Assembly (NCBI RefSeq): GCF_001705235.1 | Contig: NZ_MCGV01000001.1 | Span: forward strand, 4,034,181 to 4,098,180 | Origin: Clostridium pasteurianum | Lineage (GTDB): Bacteria; Bacillota; Clostridia; Clostridiales; Clostridiaceae | Length of the DNA stretch: 64,000 nucleotides | Reading direction: 5' to 3' | Shown: positions 18,340 through 26,726 of the stretch, piece after piece | Numbering within the stretch: the stretch's first letter is position 1 | How the letters are laid out: the number at the start of each line of letters is the position of its first letter | Program-made: the position numbers and the translations under genes | The notes under the pieces: model-generated | Databases searched by the model: none | What the model was told of the DNA's origin: nothing | The model's input: the letters and a program-made list of their open reading frames with translations, nothing else

Positions 18340-18416
18340 ATCTATTCAATGGATTCTATAAAGATAAAACAATTTTAGTTATAGGAAATAAGGAGAAAAG
18401 TAAAATATTATATTAA
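18321..18416 (+). pseudogene. Truncated 5' remnant of an rfbG-type CDP-glucose 4,6-dehydratase gene
   Basis: A 31-codon frame begins at an ATG inside the end of rfbF, where rfbG normally starts in CDP-sugar operons. It encodes LFNGFYKDKTILVIG, which parallels the start of intact rfbG products (F-x-N-K-x-V-L-V-T-G); the intact copy at 24591 reads VFSNKNVLVTGHTGFKG. The similarity ends just where the GHTGFKG dinucleotide loop should begin, and TAA follows at 18414-18416. I read it as the stump left after deletion of a first rfbG copy. The match is short, so this is an inference. Confidence 0.55.
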
Positions 18417-18439
18417 AAAATTAAGTAGGAAGTGTAAAT

Positions 18440-19535
18440 ATGAAATGTAGAATATGTGGAAATGAAAATTATTTGTGAAATGAAAAATTCAGCTTTGGAA
18501 GTTTGAAAGTTGTATAATAAGGTTACCAAATTTAATGGTATATCTTTAAAATTATATAATTGTCCATGTTGCAACTATTATCAAATACCATATGTTAATG
18601 ATGAAGGATATTATGATGACTATGTAATGGCGGTATCACATACGGATAAAATTAAAGAAGTACAGACAAATTAAGTTGAAAAATTAAATGAATTAGGTTC
18701 TGAACATGATAATTTTTTAGAAATTGGTTGTGGTGATGGTTCTTTTTTAGAACATACAAAAAAATATTTTAATAATCAAATTGATTTTGAACCATCCTCT
18801 GAATTTTGTGAAATGTGTAAAGAAAAAAAGTTAAAAGTTGTCAATGAATATTTTACAGGTAAAACTAATGTTAATTGTAAATTTGATGCTTTTGCCTGCA
18901 GAGAAGTTTTTGAACATATTGATAATCCGGTTGAAATATTAAAAAATATTTTTAATGTGTGTAATCATGGAGCGGTAGGATTAATTGAAGTTCCTAATGG
19001 CCAGGAAATGATTTCGGAAGACAGATATTATGACTTGTTTTCAGATCATATAAATTATTATACACCTTTAAGTCTAGCTTATCTCTCCAGGTTAGCGGGA
19101 TTCGAAGTTATTAAAATCAGGCAATTATTTTCTAATGATTATTTGGAATTGTATTTAAGAAAGGGAAAGCAAAATCAAAATCTTTTAACTAAGAGGACAA
19201 ACGACATTCAGTTTATTTTAGAACAAATTCAAAAATTTCATAATGTTTCAATTTGGGGTGCGGGTGCTAAATCACAGGCTATGATGACAGCTTGTGGCAG
19301 TAAGTTTCATATAAATCATGTATTTGATACTGATAAGTACAAACAAGGTAAATATTTAATCAATTGTGATAAAAAAATTGAGTATCCCGATATGGAAAAA
19401 ATAAATTCTAATGATTTGATAATTATATTTGCTGTATCTTATGAAGACGAGATTATGAGGATGTTGAGAGATGATTTTAAATATAAAGGATATATTTTGA
19501 GCTTAGAGGGTAAAGCTAAAATAATTAATATATGA
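18440..19535 (+). pseudogene. Broken SAM-dependent methyltransferase (zinc-knuckle type)
   Basis: The frame starts at ATG 18440 behind TAGGAAG with MKCRICGNEN, then reaches TGA at 18476-18478. A shift near 18470 continues the protein in the frame of the downstream reading, which is itself cut by TGA (18504-18506) and TAA (18672-18674). The pieces together give an N-terminal Cys knuckle (CRIC, later CPCC), the SAM motif FLEIGCGDGSFL, and a C-terminal module with VSIWGAGAKSQAMM. Only 18813-19535 (240 codons) stays open, and it begins after the SAM motif, so it cannot be an active methyltransferase alone. Full length would be about 365 residues, similar to the intact protein at 23292. It sits between the rfbG stump and an SDR gene. 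Confidence 0.8.
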
Positions 19536-19548
19536 AAGGAATTTGAAA

Positions 19549-20484
19549 GTGAATAATAAAATTTTAGTTACTGGATCAACTGGTTTTATAGGAGCCTGTT
19601 TAGTAGAAAATTTAGTGAAAAACAACTTTGATGTTAATATAATAATACGGGAAAGTTCAAATATTTGGAGATTGAGGAAGGTAATAAACAGCGTAACAGT
19701 GCATTATGCCGATATTACTGATTTTGATAAAGTGAATAAAGTTGTTAATTGTGTAAAGCCGGATTATATCTTCCATCTTGCAACTTATGGTGCATATTAT
19801 TACCAACAAGATGATAATGAAATAATTAAAACTAATATTATTGGAACTAAGAATCTTGTAGATTGTTGTTCTAAAATAGATTATAAGGCATTTGTAAACG
19901 TAGGAAGTTCGTCAGAATATGGAATGAAAAGTTGTGCAATGAAAGAAAGCGATATTCTTGAGCCTATTAATGTATATGGTATTACAAAAGCGGCTGCAAC
20001 TAATTATTGTAACATGATTTATAAAACTCAGGGAAAACCTATTGGAACGGTGAGATTATTTTCAGTTTATGGAAAATATGAAGATAAAACTAGATTGATA
20101 CCTTCAGTGATTTTATCTTGTTTAAGAAACGAAAATCCTAAATTGGCTAATAAATTTGCTGTAAGAGATTTTATATATGTTGAAGATATTGTAGAGCTTC
20201 TTAAATATGTTGCATTTGAAGGAAAAATTGCAGGTAAAATTTACAATGCTGGTAGTGGTCATCAAATGTCTATTGAAGAAATGGCTAGTGTAATTATTGA
20301 TGAATGTGCAGGAAATTTTGAACCATTATGGGGAGAATTATCTGGAAGATCTTCAGATACAGATAGCTGGGAAGCGGATATGTCTTTGGTTTATAAAGAA
20401 TTAGATTGGAAGCCTAAATACAATGTTAGAAGTGGTATAAAGGAAAGTGTAGCATGGTTCAAAAAAAATATTGATTTATATTAA
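19549..20484 (+). CDS. SDR-family nucleotide-sugar epimerase/reductase
   Basis: The 311-residue protein has the extended SDR fold: GSTGFIG at residues 8-14, a Ser-rich catalytic strand VNVGSSSEYG, Tyr and Lys in NVYGITK, and the RLFSVYGKYED substrate segment. In this CDP-sugar setting it could reduce or epimerise CDP-4-keto-6-deoxyglucose, like the CDP-abequose or CDP-paratose synthase group, but motifs do not decide this. I start it at GTG 19549, 8 bases after AAAGGA (19535-19540); an in-frame TTG at 19543 is too close to that site. It is followed 14 bases later by the split transketolase. Confidence 0.78.
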   Translation: MNNKILVTGSTGFIGACLVENLVKNNFDVNIIIRESSNIWRLRKVINSVTVHYADITDFDKVNKVVNCVKPDYIFHLATYGAYYYQQDDNEIIKTNIIGTKNLVDCCSKIDYKAFVNVGSSSEYGMKSCAMKESDILEPINVYGITKAAATNYCNMIYKTQGKPIGTVRLFSVYGKYEDKTRLIPSVILSCLRNENPKLANKFAVRDFIYVEDIVELLKYVAFEGKIAGKIYNAGSGHQMSIEEMASVIIDECAGNFEPLWGELSGRSSDTDSWEADMSLVYKELDWKPKYNVRSGIKESVAWFKKNIDLY

Positions 20485-20498
20485 ACAAAGGAGACGTT

Positions 20499-21320
20499 AT
20501 GGATAATATTGAAATGAATAAGCTTTTTACTATATCAAAAATCATTAGAAAAGAAATAGTTAAAATGGCGTATATATCAAAAAGCTCGCATGTTGGTTCT
20601 GCTTTATCATGTGTTGACATTTTAGTTACATTGTATTTTAAATATATGAATTTGAATAAAGACAATATATGTGATGAAAATAGAGACGTTTTTATTCTTA
20701 GTAAAGGCCATGCATGTTCAGTGCTATACTCGGTTTTAGCTCATAAAGGTTTCTTTAGCGTTGATATGCTGGATACATATTGTAAAGATGGTACTAAATT
20801 AGGAGGACATCCATCTAAACAGGTTATGCTTGGAATTGAAGCTTCAACAGGGTCTCTTGGCCATGCATTATCTATTGGCTGTGGCATGGAAATAGCTAAT
20901 AGAGGCAAAATGTGTAAAACCATTATTTTAATGGGAGATGGGGAATGTAATGAAGGTTCAGTGTGGGAGGCTGCAATGTTTGCTTCAAGTAACCATTTAT
21001 CAAATTTAATAGCTATAGTTGATAATAATGGATTACAAGGGCTAGGAAAAAGTAAGGAGATTTCTGGTGAAAAGTCTTTGAAAGATAAGTGGGAGGCATT
21101 TGGCTGGAATGTTAAGGAAATTGATGGAAACGACTATGCTTCTATAGATGAGGGATTAAAATTGGCATATAATAATGATACAGGTAAACCTTTTGCATTA
21201 ATTGCGCATACGGTAAAAGGTAAGGGTGTATCATTTATGGAAAATAAGTTAGAATGGCATTATAAATCTCCTAATAAACAGCAATACGAAAAAGCAATAA
21301 GGGAGTTGGATTCATTATGA
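20499..21320 (+). CDS. Transketolase, N-terminal (TPP-binding) subunit
   Basis: This 273-residue protein is the pyrophosphate-binding half of a two-gene transketolase. The TPP motif starts at GDG 146-148 (MGDGECNEGSVWEA) and ends with IAIVDNNGLQG. The N-terminal GHACSVLYSVLAHKGF and ASTGSLGHALSIGCGM segments are standard for the family. It starts at an ATG behind GGAG, 14 bases after the SDR gene, and its stop overlaps the next start by 4 bases (ATGA), so the two halves are co-translated. Central metabolism usually has its own transketolase; a sugar-cluster copy may move two-carbon units onto a nucleotide sugar, which is inference. Confidence 0.88.
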   Translation: MDNIEMNKLFTISKIIRKEIVKMAYISKSSHVGSALSCVDILVTLYFKYMNLNKDNICDENRDVFILSKGHACSVLYSVLAHKGFFSVDMLDTYCKDGTKLGGHPSKQVMLGIEASTGSLGHALSIGCGMEIANRGKMCKTIILMGDGECNEGSVWEAAMFASSNHLSNLIAIVDNNGLQGLGKSKEISGEKSLKDKWEAFGWNVKEIDGNDYASIDEGLKLAYNNDTGKPFALIAHTVKGKGVSFMENKLEWHYKSPNKQQYEKAIRELDSL

Positions 21321-22255
21321 GAACTGCGTTTATTAATAAATTAATAGAATTAGCAAGAAAAGATGAAAATATATATTTACTTACAGCAGACTTAGGCTAT
21401 TCTGTATTTGAAGGATTTGCAGAAGAATTTCCTGATAGATTTATTAATGTAGGTATTAGTGAAGCTAATATGATAGGTGTTGCTGCTGGACTTGCCATGA
21501 AGGGCAAGATTGTGTATGTTTATTCAATTATACCATTCTTGGTTATGAGATGTTGTGAGCAAATTAAATTGGATGTGTGCTACCAAAACTTAAATGTTAA
21601 ATTTGTTGGTGTAGGAGGTGGGTTTAGCTATGGGGTACAAGGAACAACCCATCATGCTACTGAAGATATAGCGATAATGAGAGTACTTAACAATATGAAA
21701 GTGGTATGCCCTGGTGATCCGTATGAAGCTTCAAAGGCTGTTGAAGCTTCAGCTGAAATAGATGGACCTATGTATATAAGGCTTAATAGAAATAATGAAA
21801 AACATATTTTTAGTCATCCTTTTCCGAAATTTAAAATTGGAAAAGCTATAAAAGTTATCAGTGGAAATGATATAAGTATAATTTCAACAGGTAACATGTT
21901 AGAACAATGTTTGAATATTTCAAAAAAGTTAATAGATAATAATAACGTTTCAGTAAATTTAATTAGTATGCACACAGTGAAACCTATTGATAAAATTGCT
22001 GTAGATGAATGTGCAAGACATACTAAGTATATTTTTACAGTAGAGGAACATAATTTAATAGGTGGTCTTGGAAGTGCAGTGAGTGAAATATTATGTGAAA
22101 ACATGAACAAAAATATAATATTTAAGAAATATGGAATTGGTGATAGGTATCCACAAGCTTTTGGTAGCGAAGATTATCTAAGAAAATTCTATAATATTGA
22201 TGAGGAGTATATTTATAATGATATTTTGAAATCAATTAGTAAACAGAAAGCGTGA
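21317..22255 (+). CDS. Transketolase, C-terminal (pyrimidine-binding) subunit
   Basis: The 312-residue product completes the split enzyme. It has the pyrimidine-binding domain (VGISEANMIGVAAGLAMKG, containing the Glu that activates TPP) in about residues 45-65 and the C-terminal regulatory domain (ISTGNMLEQCLNISKKL, then VEEHNLIGGLGSAVSEIL). Segments such as FSYGVQGTTHHATEDIAIMR match the family. Its ATG lies within the stop codon of the N-terminal subunit gene. The pair probably forms an alpha2-beta2 enzyme. Close relatives in surface-sugar loci are thought to act on NDP-sugar intermediates, but the acceptor here is unknown. Confidence 0.88.
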   Translation: MRTAFINKLIELARKDENIYLLTADLGYSVFEGFAEEFPDRFINVGISEANMIGVAAGLAMKGKIVYVYSIIPFLVMRCCEQIKLDVCYQNLNVKFVGVGGGFSYGVQGTTHHATEDIAIMRVLNNMKVVCPGDPYEASKAVEASAEIDGPMYIRLNRNNEKHIFSHPFPKFKIGKAIKVISGNDISIISTGNMLEQCLNISKKLIDNNNVSVNLISMHTVKPIDKIAVDECARHTKYIFTVEEHNLIGGLGSAVSEILCENMNKNIIFKKYGIGDRYPQAFGSEDYLRKFYNIDEEYIYNDILKSISKQKA

Positions 22256-22296
22256 AATTTTGGCTAATTTAGAGGTAATTAAGGAGTGTAGAAAAA

Positions 22297-23265
22297 ATGA
22301 TAAAGAATATTATTGCATATGGGGCTGGAGCAGCATTTAGAAATTATTTAAATACATGTACTAATACAAACAATATTTTATTTGCAATTGATAACAATTT
22401 AGAAAAAGACGATATACATGGAATTAAATTATACAAGAAAAACTTTTTGAAACAATATGTAGAAAGTAACAATGTTGAGAATTATTTTATTGTGATTTTT
22501 GCAATGTCATCTAAAGTAGTTAATGAGATAAGTGATGAATTAATGAGTTTAGGACTTAAATATAAAGAAAATTTTGATGAGTACAGTATTCTAATAAAAG
22601 ATGATATTAAAGAGCAACTTGAAAAGCAAGAGATTTCTTTAATGGAAAATGATTATTTGTTTACAAAAAGTATTTTGAGAAATATGAAAATAGATAATCA
22701 ATCTTCAGTTATTGGTTCATGGTTAATTATGTCTATTATAAAAAACACTAAAAATTTAGAAGGAGATATTATAGAATTAGGTGCTTATAAATGTGGACTT
22801 TCTTATTTTTTGACTTTATATAAAACGATATATGAAGATTATAGAAAATATTACATAGTAGATTCTTTTGAAGGATTTAAAGACCATGTATCTGGTTTTG
22901 ATCCTACATTTTTAAAGGGTATGTTTAAGGACACTTCTTATGAAGAAATGTTAAATTTATTTAAAGACTTTAAAGATGTTATTATAACGAAAGGATTTAT
23001 TCCTGAAGTATTAACTAATTTTGATAATAATAAATTTTCTGTTGTATATTATGATTGTGACACATACGAATCTTGTAAACAATCATTAATGTATTTTTAT
23101 CCTAAGTTGTGTAAGGGAGGATATTTTATTATACATGATTATTTTGCAAAGAAGGAAGGAGCAACTGGAGTAAAAAGGTCTGTTGATGAGTTTTTGAGTG
23201 CAAATAAAAGTGTTAAGAGTATAAGAGTACCAGAGACTACACATATAATATTAAGAAATGCATAA
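22297..23265 (+). CDS. TylF/MycF-like O-methyltransferase with N-terminal Rossmann module
   Basis: The 322-residue protein has an N-terminal nucleotide-binding-like module (NIIAYGAGAAFRNYL, FIVIFAMS) over about 1-100. A macrocin-O-methyltransferase domain covers about 125-320. Its marks are GDIIELGAYKCGLS (SAM motif), YIVDSFEGF, VVYYDCDTYESCKQSLMYFY with metal-binding Asp residues, and FIIHDY. The family methylates sugar hydroxyls with Mg2+, and some members transfer formyl or act in surface glycan loci. ATG 22297 follows AAGGAGTG. It sits between the transketolase and a C-methyltransferase-like gene. The extra N-terminal module is unusual for the family and resembles others in this island. 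Confidence 0.8.
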   Translation: MIKNIIAYGAGAAFRNYLNTCTNTNNILFAIDNNLEKDDIHGIKLYKKNFLKQYVESNNVENYFIVIFAMSSKVVNEISDELMSLGLKYKENFDEYSILIKDDIKEQLEKQEISLMENDYLFTKSILRNMKIDNQSSVIGSWLIMSIIKNTKNLEGDIIELGAYKCGLSYFLTLYKTIYEDYRKYYIVDSFEGFKDHVSGFDPTFLKGMFKDTSYEEMLNLFKDFKDVIITKGFIPEVLTNFDNNKFSVVYYDCDTYESCKQSLMYFYPKLCKGGYFIIHDYFAKKEGATGVKRSVDEFLSANKSVKSIRVPETTHIILRNA

Positions 23266-23291
23266 AATTTAAAATTTAGAGGGTGATTTTT

Positions 23292-24521
23292 TTGGCTGAT
23301 ATAAAGATAGTGAAACGAAATGAATGTAGAATATGTGGTGGGCATGATTTAAAAAAGTGGCTTACATTAAAAGATATGCCTTTAACGGATGATTTAAGAA
23401 GTAAGAATAATTTTAAAAATGAATTTACTCATAATATTGATATCTATTTTTGTAATGATTGTCATGTATCTCAAACATTAGATGATGTTGATTATAGTAA
23501 TTATTATGATACATATAATTATACTGTGGGTGAAAGCGACTTTGCTAATAAGTTTATGAGAAAACTTGTAGATAAACTTTATAGTGAATTTAATCTAAAA
23601 AAGAATTCTAAGGTTGTAGAAATAGGCTCTAGTGATGGAAAACAATTGTCTTATTTTAAGAAAAAAGGGGCAAGGGTTTTTGGATTTGAACCTTCGAAGG
23701 AGTTATGTGCATTAAGCAGAGAAAAGGGTGTTAGTGTTTATCAGGGGCTGTTTGAAGAAAATTCAATTAATGATTTACCAAGCGATTTAAGGAAAGTTGA
23801 CGTTGTACTTTTAACTTATACTTTTGATCATATGCCTGAACCTAAAAAGATTTTACTTGATATAAAAAAGATTTTAGATACTGAGAATGGTATATTAGTA
23901 CTTGAAATTCATGATTTGAAAAAAATTTTAGAGCGTAAAGAATATTGCCTTTTTGAACATGAACATACTATATACATGTCAACTGAGACCCTAGAACGAA
24001 CTTTAGATAAATATGGATTCGAGCTTGTTACAACGGATTTACTAAATGAATCAGAAAGAAGGGGAAATTCCCTTTTAGCAGTAATTAAATTGAAAAAAGA
24101 TAATTCAAAAAAAATTTTGGAAAATACTTTTATGGATAGTTTTGACACATATGAGAAATTTGAATCCGAGTTAAGAAATAGTATAGATAAATTAGATCAA
24201 TTTGTAATTGAAGCTGCTAAAAAAGGAAAAACGATTGCTGGATTTGGAGCAGGTGGTAGAGGAGTTATGACTTTAGCAGCAATGAAATCTAGTAAAGCTA
24301 TATCTTATATTTGCGATAATAATATTTTTAATGAAGAAATGTACACACCTAAAACTCATATTAAAATTGTTAGTCCGTTAAAGTTGGTATCAGATCCTGT
24401 TGATATTTTAATTGTCTTTAGTTATGGTTATATTGATGAAATTAGAAAGCAAGTACTTTCTTTAACAAAAAAAGATATTAAAATAGTAAGCTTATTGGAT
24501 TTACTCATGGGTAAGAATTAA
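23292..24521 (+). CDS. C-methyltransferase-like SAM enzyme (zinc-knuckle, Rossmann tail)
   Basis: The 409-residue protein matches the TylC3/NovU-type sugar C-methyltransferase layout. It has an N-terminal Cys-knuckle (CRICGG, then CNDCH, about residues 13-65), a SAM domain with VVEIGSSDGKQLSYF and FGFEPSKEL (about 105-140), the acidic HEHTIYMS loop, and a C-terminal module with IAGFGAGGRGVM (about 310-405). Such enzymes methylate NDP-4-keto sugars, fitting the CDP-sugar genes around it. I use TTG 23292 as start because GAGGGTGA (23279-23286) is spaced correctly; an in-frame GTG at 23283 lies within that site. The broken gene at 18440 is its decayed relative. Confidence 0.8.
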   Translation: MADIKIVKRNECRICGGHDLKKWLTLKDMPLTDDLRSKNNFKNEFTHNIDIYFCNDCHVSQTLDDVDYSNYYDTYNYTVGESDFANKFMRKLVDKLYSEFNLKKNSKVVEIGSSDGKQLSYFKKKGARVFGFEPSKELCALSREKGVSVYQGLFEENSINDLPSDLRKVDVVLLTYTFDHMPEPKKILLDIKKILDTENGILVLEIHDLKKILERKEYCLFEHEHTIYMSTETLERTLDKYGFELVTTDLLNESERRGNSLLAVIKLKKDNSKKILENTFMDSFDTYEKFESELRNSIDKLDQFVIEAAKKGKTIAGFGAGGRGVMTLAAMKSSKAISYICDNNIFNEEMYTPKTHIKIVSPLKLVSDPVDILIVFSYGYIDEIRKQVLSLTKKDIKIVSLLDLLMGKN

Positions 24522-24590
24522 AATATATTACTAATTTACTGATAAAGCAATTTGAAAAATATATTGAAGATAGGTGGGAGGCACTATTAA

Positions 24591-25679
24591 TTGATAAATA
24601 ATTTGAAAAATGTATTTTCAAATAAAAATGTATTAGTTACCGGTCATACAGGGTTTAAAGGTTCGTGGCTTTCTATGTGGTTAAAAAAATTAGGGGCTAA
24701 TGTTATAGGATATTCATTAGATCCATACACAAAGAATGACAACTTTAATGTCTGTGGACTTTCAGGTAGGCTTATAGATATAAGGGGAGATATTAGAAAC
24801 TCAGAAAAACTTGAAAATGTATTTAATACATATAAACCAGAATTTGTATTTCATCTTGCAGCACAGCCACTTGTTAGGAAATCTTATGAAAACCCAAGGG
24901 AAACATATGAAACAAATGTAATGGGAACTCTTAATGTGCTTGAAGCAATTAGGAAATGTGAAACTGTTAAAGTTGGGGTAATGGTTACTACAGATAAATG
25001 TTATGAAAATAAGGAGCAATCTATAGGATATAAAGAAACCGATCCTATGGGTGGATATGATCCATACAGTTCAAGCAAAGGATGTGCAGAACTATTAATA
25101 GCTTCTTATAGAAATTCTTTCTTTAATTTAAATGATTATTCAAAACATGGAAAAGTTGTGGCTTCAGTTAGAGCAGGCAATGTAATTGGTGGAGGAGATT
25201 TTGCACAGGATAGAATAGTCCCAGACTGTATAGGGGCAATTGAAAAAGGTGATATTATAAATATTAGAAGCCCTCATTCTGTAAGGCCCTGGCAGTTTGT
25301 ATTAGAACCTTTAAGCGGTTATATGTTACTTGCGGCAAAATTGTATAATGAACCTTTAAAATATTCTGGAGCATGGAATTTTGGGCCAAATGAAACCTTA
25401 AATATTGAGGTAAAGGATGTAGTTAATCAAATTATAAAAAGTTATGGAAAAGGTAAGTGGAAGGATGTTTCAAATGAAGCAAAGCCTCATGAAGCAAATT
25501 TACTTACACTTGACTGCAGCAAAGCAAGAGAGTTTTTGGGATGGCAGCAGGCTTTAAATTTTGAGGAAACTATAGATATGACTGTTTCCTGGTATAAAAA
25601 TTATTGTAATGAGGACATGTATGAGTTTTGTAAAATGCAAATAGAAGAATACACTAAGAAGCAAAAAGCACTTATATAA
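24591..25679 (+). CDS. rfbG: CDP-glucose 4,6-dehydratase
   Basis: It converts CDP-glucose to CDP-4-keto-6-deoxyglucose using bound NAD. The 362-residue length is normal. VLVTGHTGFKGSWLSMWL at about 14-31 is the family-specific dinucleotide motif; VTTDKCYENKE and DPYSSSKGCAEL carry the catalytic Thr, Tyr and Lys, and SVRPWQFVLEPLSGY is the typical late block. Start is TTG 24591 behind GGTGGGAGG. It lies 6 kb from rfbF, with a truncated rfbG stump directly after rfbF, so this copy may be the surviving or imported one. It is the last gene before flagellin. Confidence 0.92.
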   Translation: MINNLKNVFSNKNVLVTGHTGFKGSWLSMWLKKLGANVIGYSLDPYTKNDNFNVCGLSGRLIDIRGDIRNSEKLENVFNTYKPEFVFHLAAQPLVRKSYENPRETYETNVMGTLNVLEAIRKCETVKVGVMVTTDKCYENKEQSIGYKETDPMGGYDPYSSSKGCAELLIASYRNSFFNLNDYSKHGKVVASVRAGNVIGGGDFAQDRIVPDCIGAIEKGDIINIRSPHSVRPWQFVLEPLSGYMLLAAKLYNEPLKYSGAWNFGPNETLNIEVKDVVNQIIKSYGKGKWKDVSNEAKPHEANLLTLDCSKAREFLGWQQALNFEETIDMTVSWYKNYCNEDMYEFCKMQIEEYTKKQKALI

Positions 25680-25706
25680 AATGTAAGGATGAATGTTAAT
25701 TGCAAT

Positions 25707-25734
25707 TAAAGGTTATTATGCATTTTTCGATAAT
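25707..25734 (+). promoter_or_regulatory. Sigma-D (sigma-28) promoter for flagellin
   Basis: TAAA at 25707-25710, a 16-base spacer and TTCGATAA at 25727-25734 closely match TAAA-N15-GCCGATAA. The flagellin ATG is 36 bases beyond the -10 element. Flagellin is the classic sigma-D target and sigD lies in the downstream operon, so function and sequence agree. Confidence 0.8.
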
Positions 25735-25769
25735 AACAATATAAGTATGTAATAAGTGGAGTTGATAAT

Positions 25770-26612
25770 ATGAGAATAAATCATAATATTTATTCGTTAA
25801 AGATTTTTAAAAATTATAGAAGAGCCATTGCTGGACAAAATGTGGCTTCCAGAAATTTATCTTCTGGAATTAAAGTTAATAATGCTGCTGATAATCCATA
25901 TGCAATTGATAAAGATGAAAAATTTAATATGCAGCTTCGTGGTCTTCAAAAAGTAAGTCAAAATTCTCAGGATACTGTAAGTTTGCTACAAACAGCTGAG
26001 GGTGGAATTGATGGAATTAGCTCTATGGCTAATAGAATTAGAGAATTAGCACTTCAAGCAGCAAATGGTACAAGTAATGATAACAATAGAGCAGATTCTC
26101 AATTAGAAGTAAGTCAGCTTATTGATGGCATAAATAATTTAGCTAAAAGTACTAATATAAATAATGTTTCATTATTAGACAGTGACAATCCTAATGCATT
26201 ACAATGTTTAGTTGGATATAATGCAGGGGAGGCTATTACTGTACCAACTTTTGATTTTAAAACAGATAATCTTACGGATGCATCAGGTAATAAACTAACA
26301 GATGTTAATATTTCAACATATGCAGGTGCTAAGACTGCTATCAATGTTGTGGATGCTGTATTATCAAAGATTGATGATGCTAGAGGCCAATATGGAGCTT
26401 TAGAGAATAGGTTTAATTCAACTGTAGCCAATACAGATATTTTAAATTCACAGATTCAAAGTGCAGATAGTGATGTTATGGATGTGGATGTTGCTGGAGA
26501 ATTACTTGAATATTCCAAGCAAAGTATAATAGTTCAAGCCGGTACAGCTATGATGGCTCAAGCTAATAAATTTCCACAAGATGTATTAAATATACTTAAA
26601 AATGTAAAATGA
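25770..26612 (+). CDS. hag: Flagellin (short form)
   Basis: It is the filament subunit, exported through the flagellar type III system. The 280-residue product has a conserved N-terminal D0/D1 helix region (about 1-140, with MRINHNIYSLKIFKNYRRAI and NLSSGIKVNNAADNPYAI) and a C-terminal D1/D0 region (about 190-280, with QYGALENRF and AGTAMMAQANKFPQDVLNIL). Only about 45 residues lie between, so there is no D2/D3 outer domain. Glycosylation would have to occur on Ser/Thr of the D1 surface, such as SSMANRI or NGTSNDN stretches. It has its own sigma-D promoter and terminator. Downstream spsF and pseG tie it to pseudaminate synthesis. It may be one of several flagellins of the organism. Confidence 0.93.
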   Translation: MRINHNIYSLKIFKNYRRAIAGQNVASRNLSSGIKVNNAADNPYAIDKDEKFNMQLRGLQKVSQNSQDTVSLLQTAEGGIDGISSMANRIRELALQAANGTSNDNNRADSQLEVSQLIDGINNLAKSTNINNVSLLDSDNPNALQCLVGYNAGEAITVPTFDFKTDNLTDASGNKLTDVNISTYAGAKTAINVVDAVLSKIDDARGQYGALENRFNSTVANTDILNSQIQSADSDVMDVDVAGELLEYSKQSIIVQAGTAMMAQANKFPQDVLNILKNVK

Positions 26613-26634
26613 TTATATTTTTTTTGTAAATATT

Positions 26635-26690
26635 AAGTTGTTGAATTAGTAAAATGTTATCTTCTAATTCAACAACTTATTTATTTGGAT
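26635..26690 (+). terminator. Flagellin terminator
   Basis: A perfect 15-base inverted repeat (26635-26649 AAGTTGTTGAATTAG and 26664-26678) with a 14-base loop lies 22 bases after the flagellin stop. A T-rich run without a long uninterrupted T tract follows. It makes flagellin a single-gene unit. Confidence 0.8.
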
Positions 26691-26726
26691 TTTAAATAAA
26701 TACTATATATAGAGGCAAGAAAAATT

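Noticed and set aside
18813-19535. 240-codon open frame as a functional gene
   Set aside because: It starts after the SAM-binding motif, has no ribosome site at its first ATG, and continues upstream across stops into the rest of a methyltransferase.
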